The translations under genes were made by a program, and so were the position numbers. Below the pieces are notes generated by a model. It saw only the letters and a program-made list of their open reading frames with translations, ran no database searches and was not told the origin of the DNA. Of a DNA stretch of 5,135 nucleotides, positions 5,007-5,135 are shown piece after piece. The stretch covers positions 1-5,135 of the forward strand of contig CAKQON010000092.1 in assembly GCA_934255515.1 (NCBI GenBank), given 5' to 3'. Origin of the DNA: an uncultured Sutterella sp. (GTDB taxonomy: Bacteria; Pseudomonadota; Gammaproteobacteria; Burkholderiales; Burkholderiaceae_F). Within the stretch, counting starts at the first letter, position 1. Each line of letters begins with the position of its first letter.

Positions 5007-5135
5007 CTTCCTCCTCGCCCTGAAGGACGAGGATTCCTGAATACGATTAACTCGTACTCCGGGTGGTTCCCGCTGATGGCGCGGAAGCACTGAGGGGATC
5101 CCCAGCACCTTCCGCACTCACTGCACGGGCGATGC
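5003..5135 (-). mobile_element. Right end of an IS200/IS605 (IS1341-type) element, truncated by window edge
   Basis: On the minus strand the sequence ends ...GGAATCCTCGTCC, TTCA, GGGCGAGGAGGAAGTCAA. This is the highly recognisable right end shared by many IS605-family tnpB elements (GGAATCC-stem-TTCA-stem-GGAGGA.GTCAA). Reading inward (rightward in the window) there is further strong secondary structure and then presumably tnpB, which lies beyond 5135. I place the boundary at about 5003 because GTCAA is the usual last motif. The exact base needs comparison with other copies. These elements insert without target duplication, so none is expected. The C-terminal tnpB codons may be included, but the frame cannot be fixed: one frame stops at TAA (5048-5050), and another, from a GTG at 5117, stays open leftward across the hairpin. 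Confidence 0.72.
5003..5135 (-). ncRNA. 3' part of an omega RNA (TnpB guide scaffold)
   Basis: TnpB nucleases of the IS200/IS605 group use an RNA derived from the tnpB 3' end and element right end, with the guide taken from flanking DNA. The minus strand shows a terminal stem 5013-5020/5025-5032 with a TGAA/TTCA tetraloop. One pair (5018-5027) is G-U on the minus-strand RNA but a C-A mismatch on the plus strand, so the fold fits only minus-strand RNA. Upstream is a long hairpin with 7-bp arms GCGGAAG (5081-5087) and CTTCCGC (5109-5115) and an inner GGGGATCCCC palindrome (5094-5103). The 5' end of the RNA lies outside the window. The guide would be copied from about 4987-5002, the last codons of the pseudouridine synthase gene. 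Identification rests on the known element pattern and visible folding, not on a covariance search. Confidence 0.6.

Noticed and set aside
5007..5117. Minus-strand frame from GTG 5117 running into the pseudouridine synthase gene
   Set aside because: Most of it is antisense to the 3' end of the synthase. Only the first part could be a tnpB tail, and its frame is blocked by TGA just upstream of 5117, so it cannot be called a gene here.

Overview
This is a GC-rich bacterial chromosomal window with an accessory flavour. Codon use, the HU sequence and the mixture of genes suggest a Gram-negative proteobacterium, possibly a gut betaproteobacterium of the Sutterella/Parasutterella type. That placement is an impression from protein sequence, not a test. 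No plasmid, phage or CRISPR signal is visible.

Layout from left to right. (1) 23-208, minus: a short N-terminal remnant of a helix-turn-helix transposase, probably IS630-like, cut off in front of a perfect inverted repeat. (2) 346-1239, minus: a secreted alpha/beta-hydrolase (esterase) gene that looks dead. It has an in-frame TAA at codon 47 and appears to lack the internal segment that normally carries the oxyanion-hole PGGGF-type motif. (3) 1428-1703, minus: an intact 91-residue HU DNA-binding protein with a clear ribosome binding site and a strong intrinsic terminator at 1320-1358, with two further hairpins between stop codon and terminator. (4) 1704-2123: a 420-bp spacer holding the HU leader and, in an AT-rich patch, a good sigma70-type promoter pointing right. 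An 8-bp inverted repeat overlaps that promoter. No convincing gene lies downstream of it. (5) 2124-3506, minus: an intact 460-residue MATE-family multidrug/Na+ antiporter. (6) 3666-5006, plus: an intact RluA-family pseudouridine synthase with a long N-terminal extension, divergent from the MATE gene. (7) About 5003-5135, minus: the right end of an IS200/IS605-type element, including the 3' end of its tnpB omega RNA, abutting and apparently supplying the stop codon of the pseudouridine synthase gene. The element runs off the window.

The genes do not form one pathway. HU, MATE and the pseudouridine synthase look like separately transcribed housekeeping or accessory genes. The transposase stub, the broken esterase, the orphan promoter and the IS605-type end suggest a locus that has been repeatedly remodelled. 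I did not find an unknown multi-gene system. The observations most worth checking are the doubly damaged esterase, the IS605 end whose natural guide would match the neighbouring gene, and the operator-like orphan promoter.
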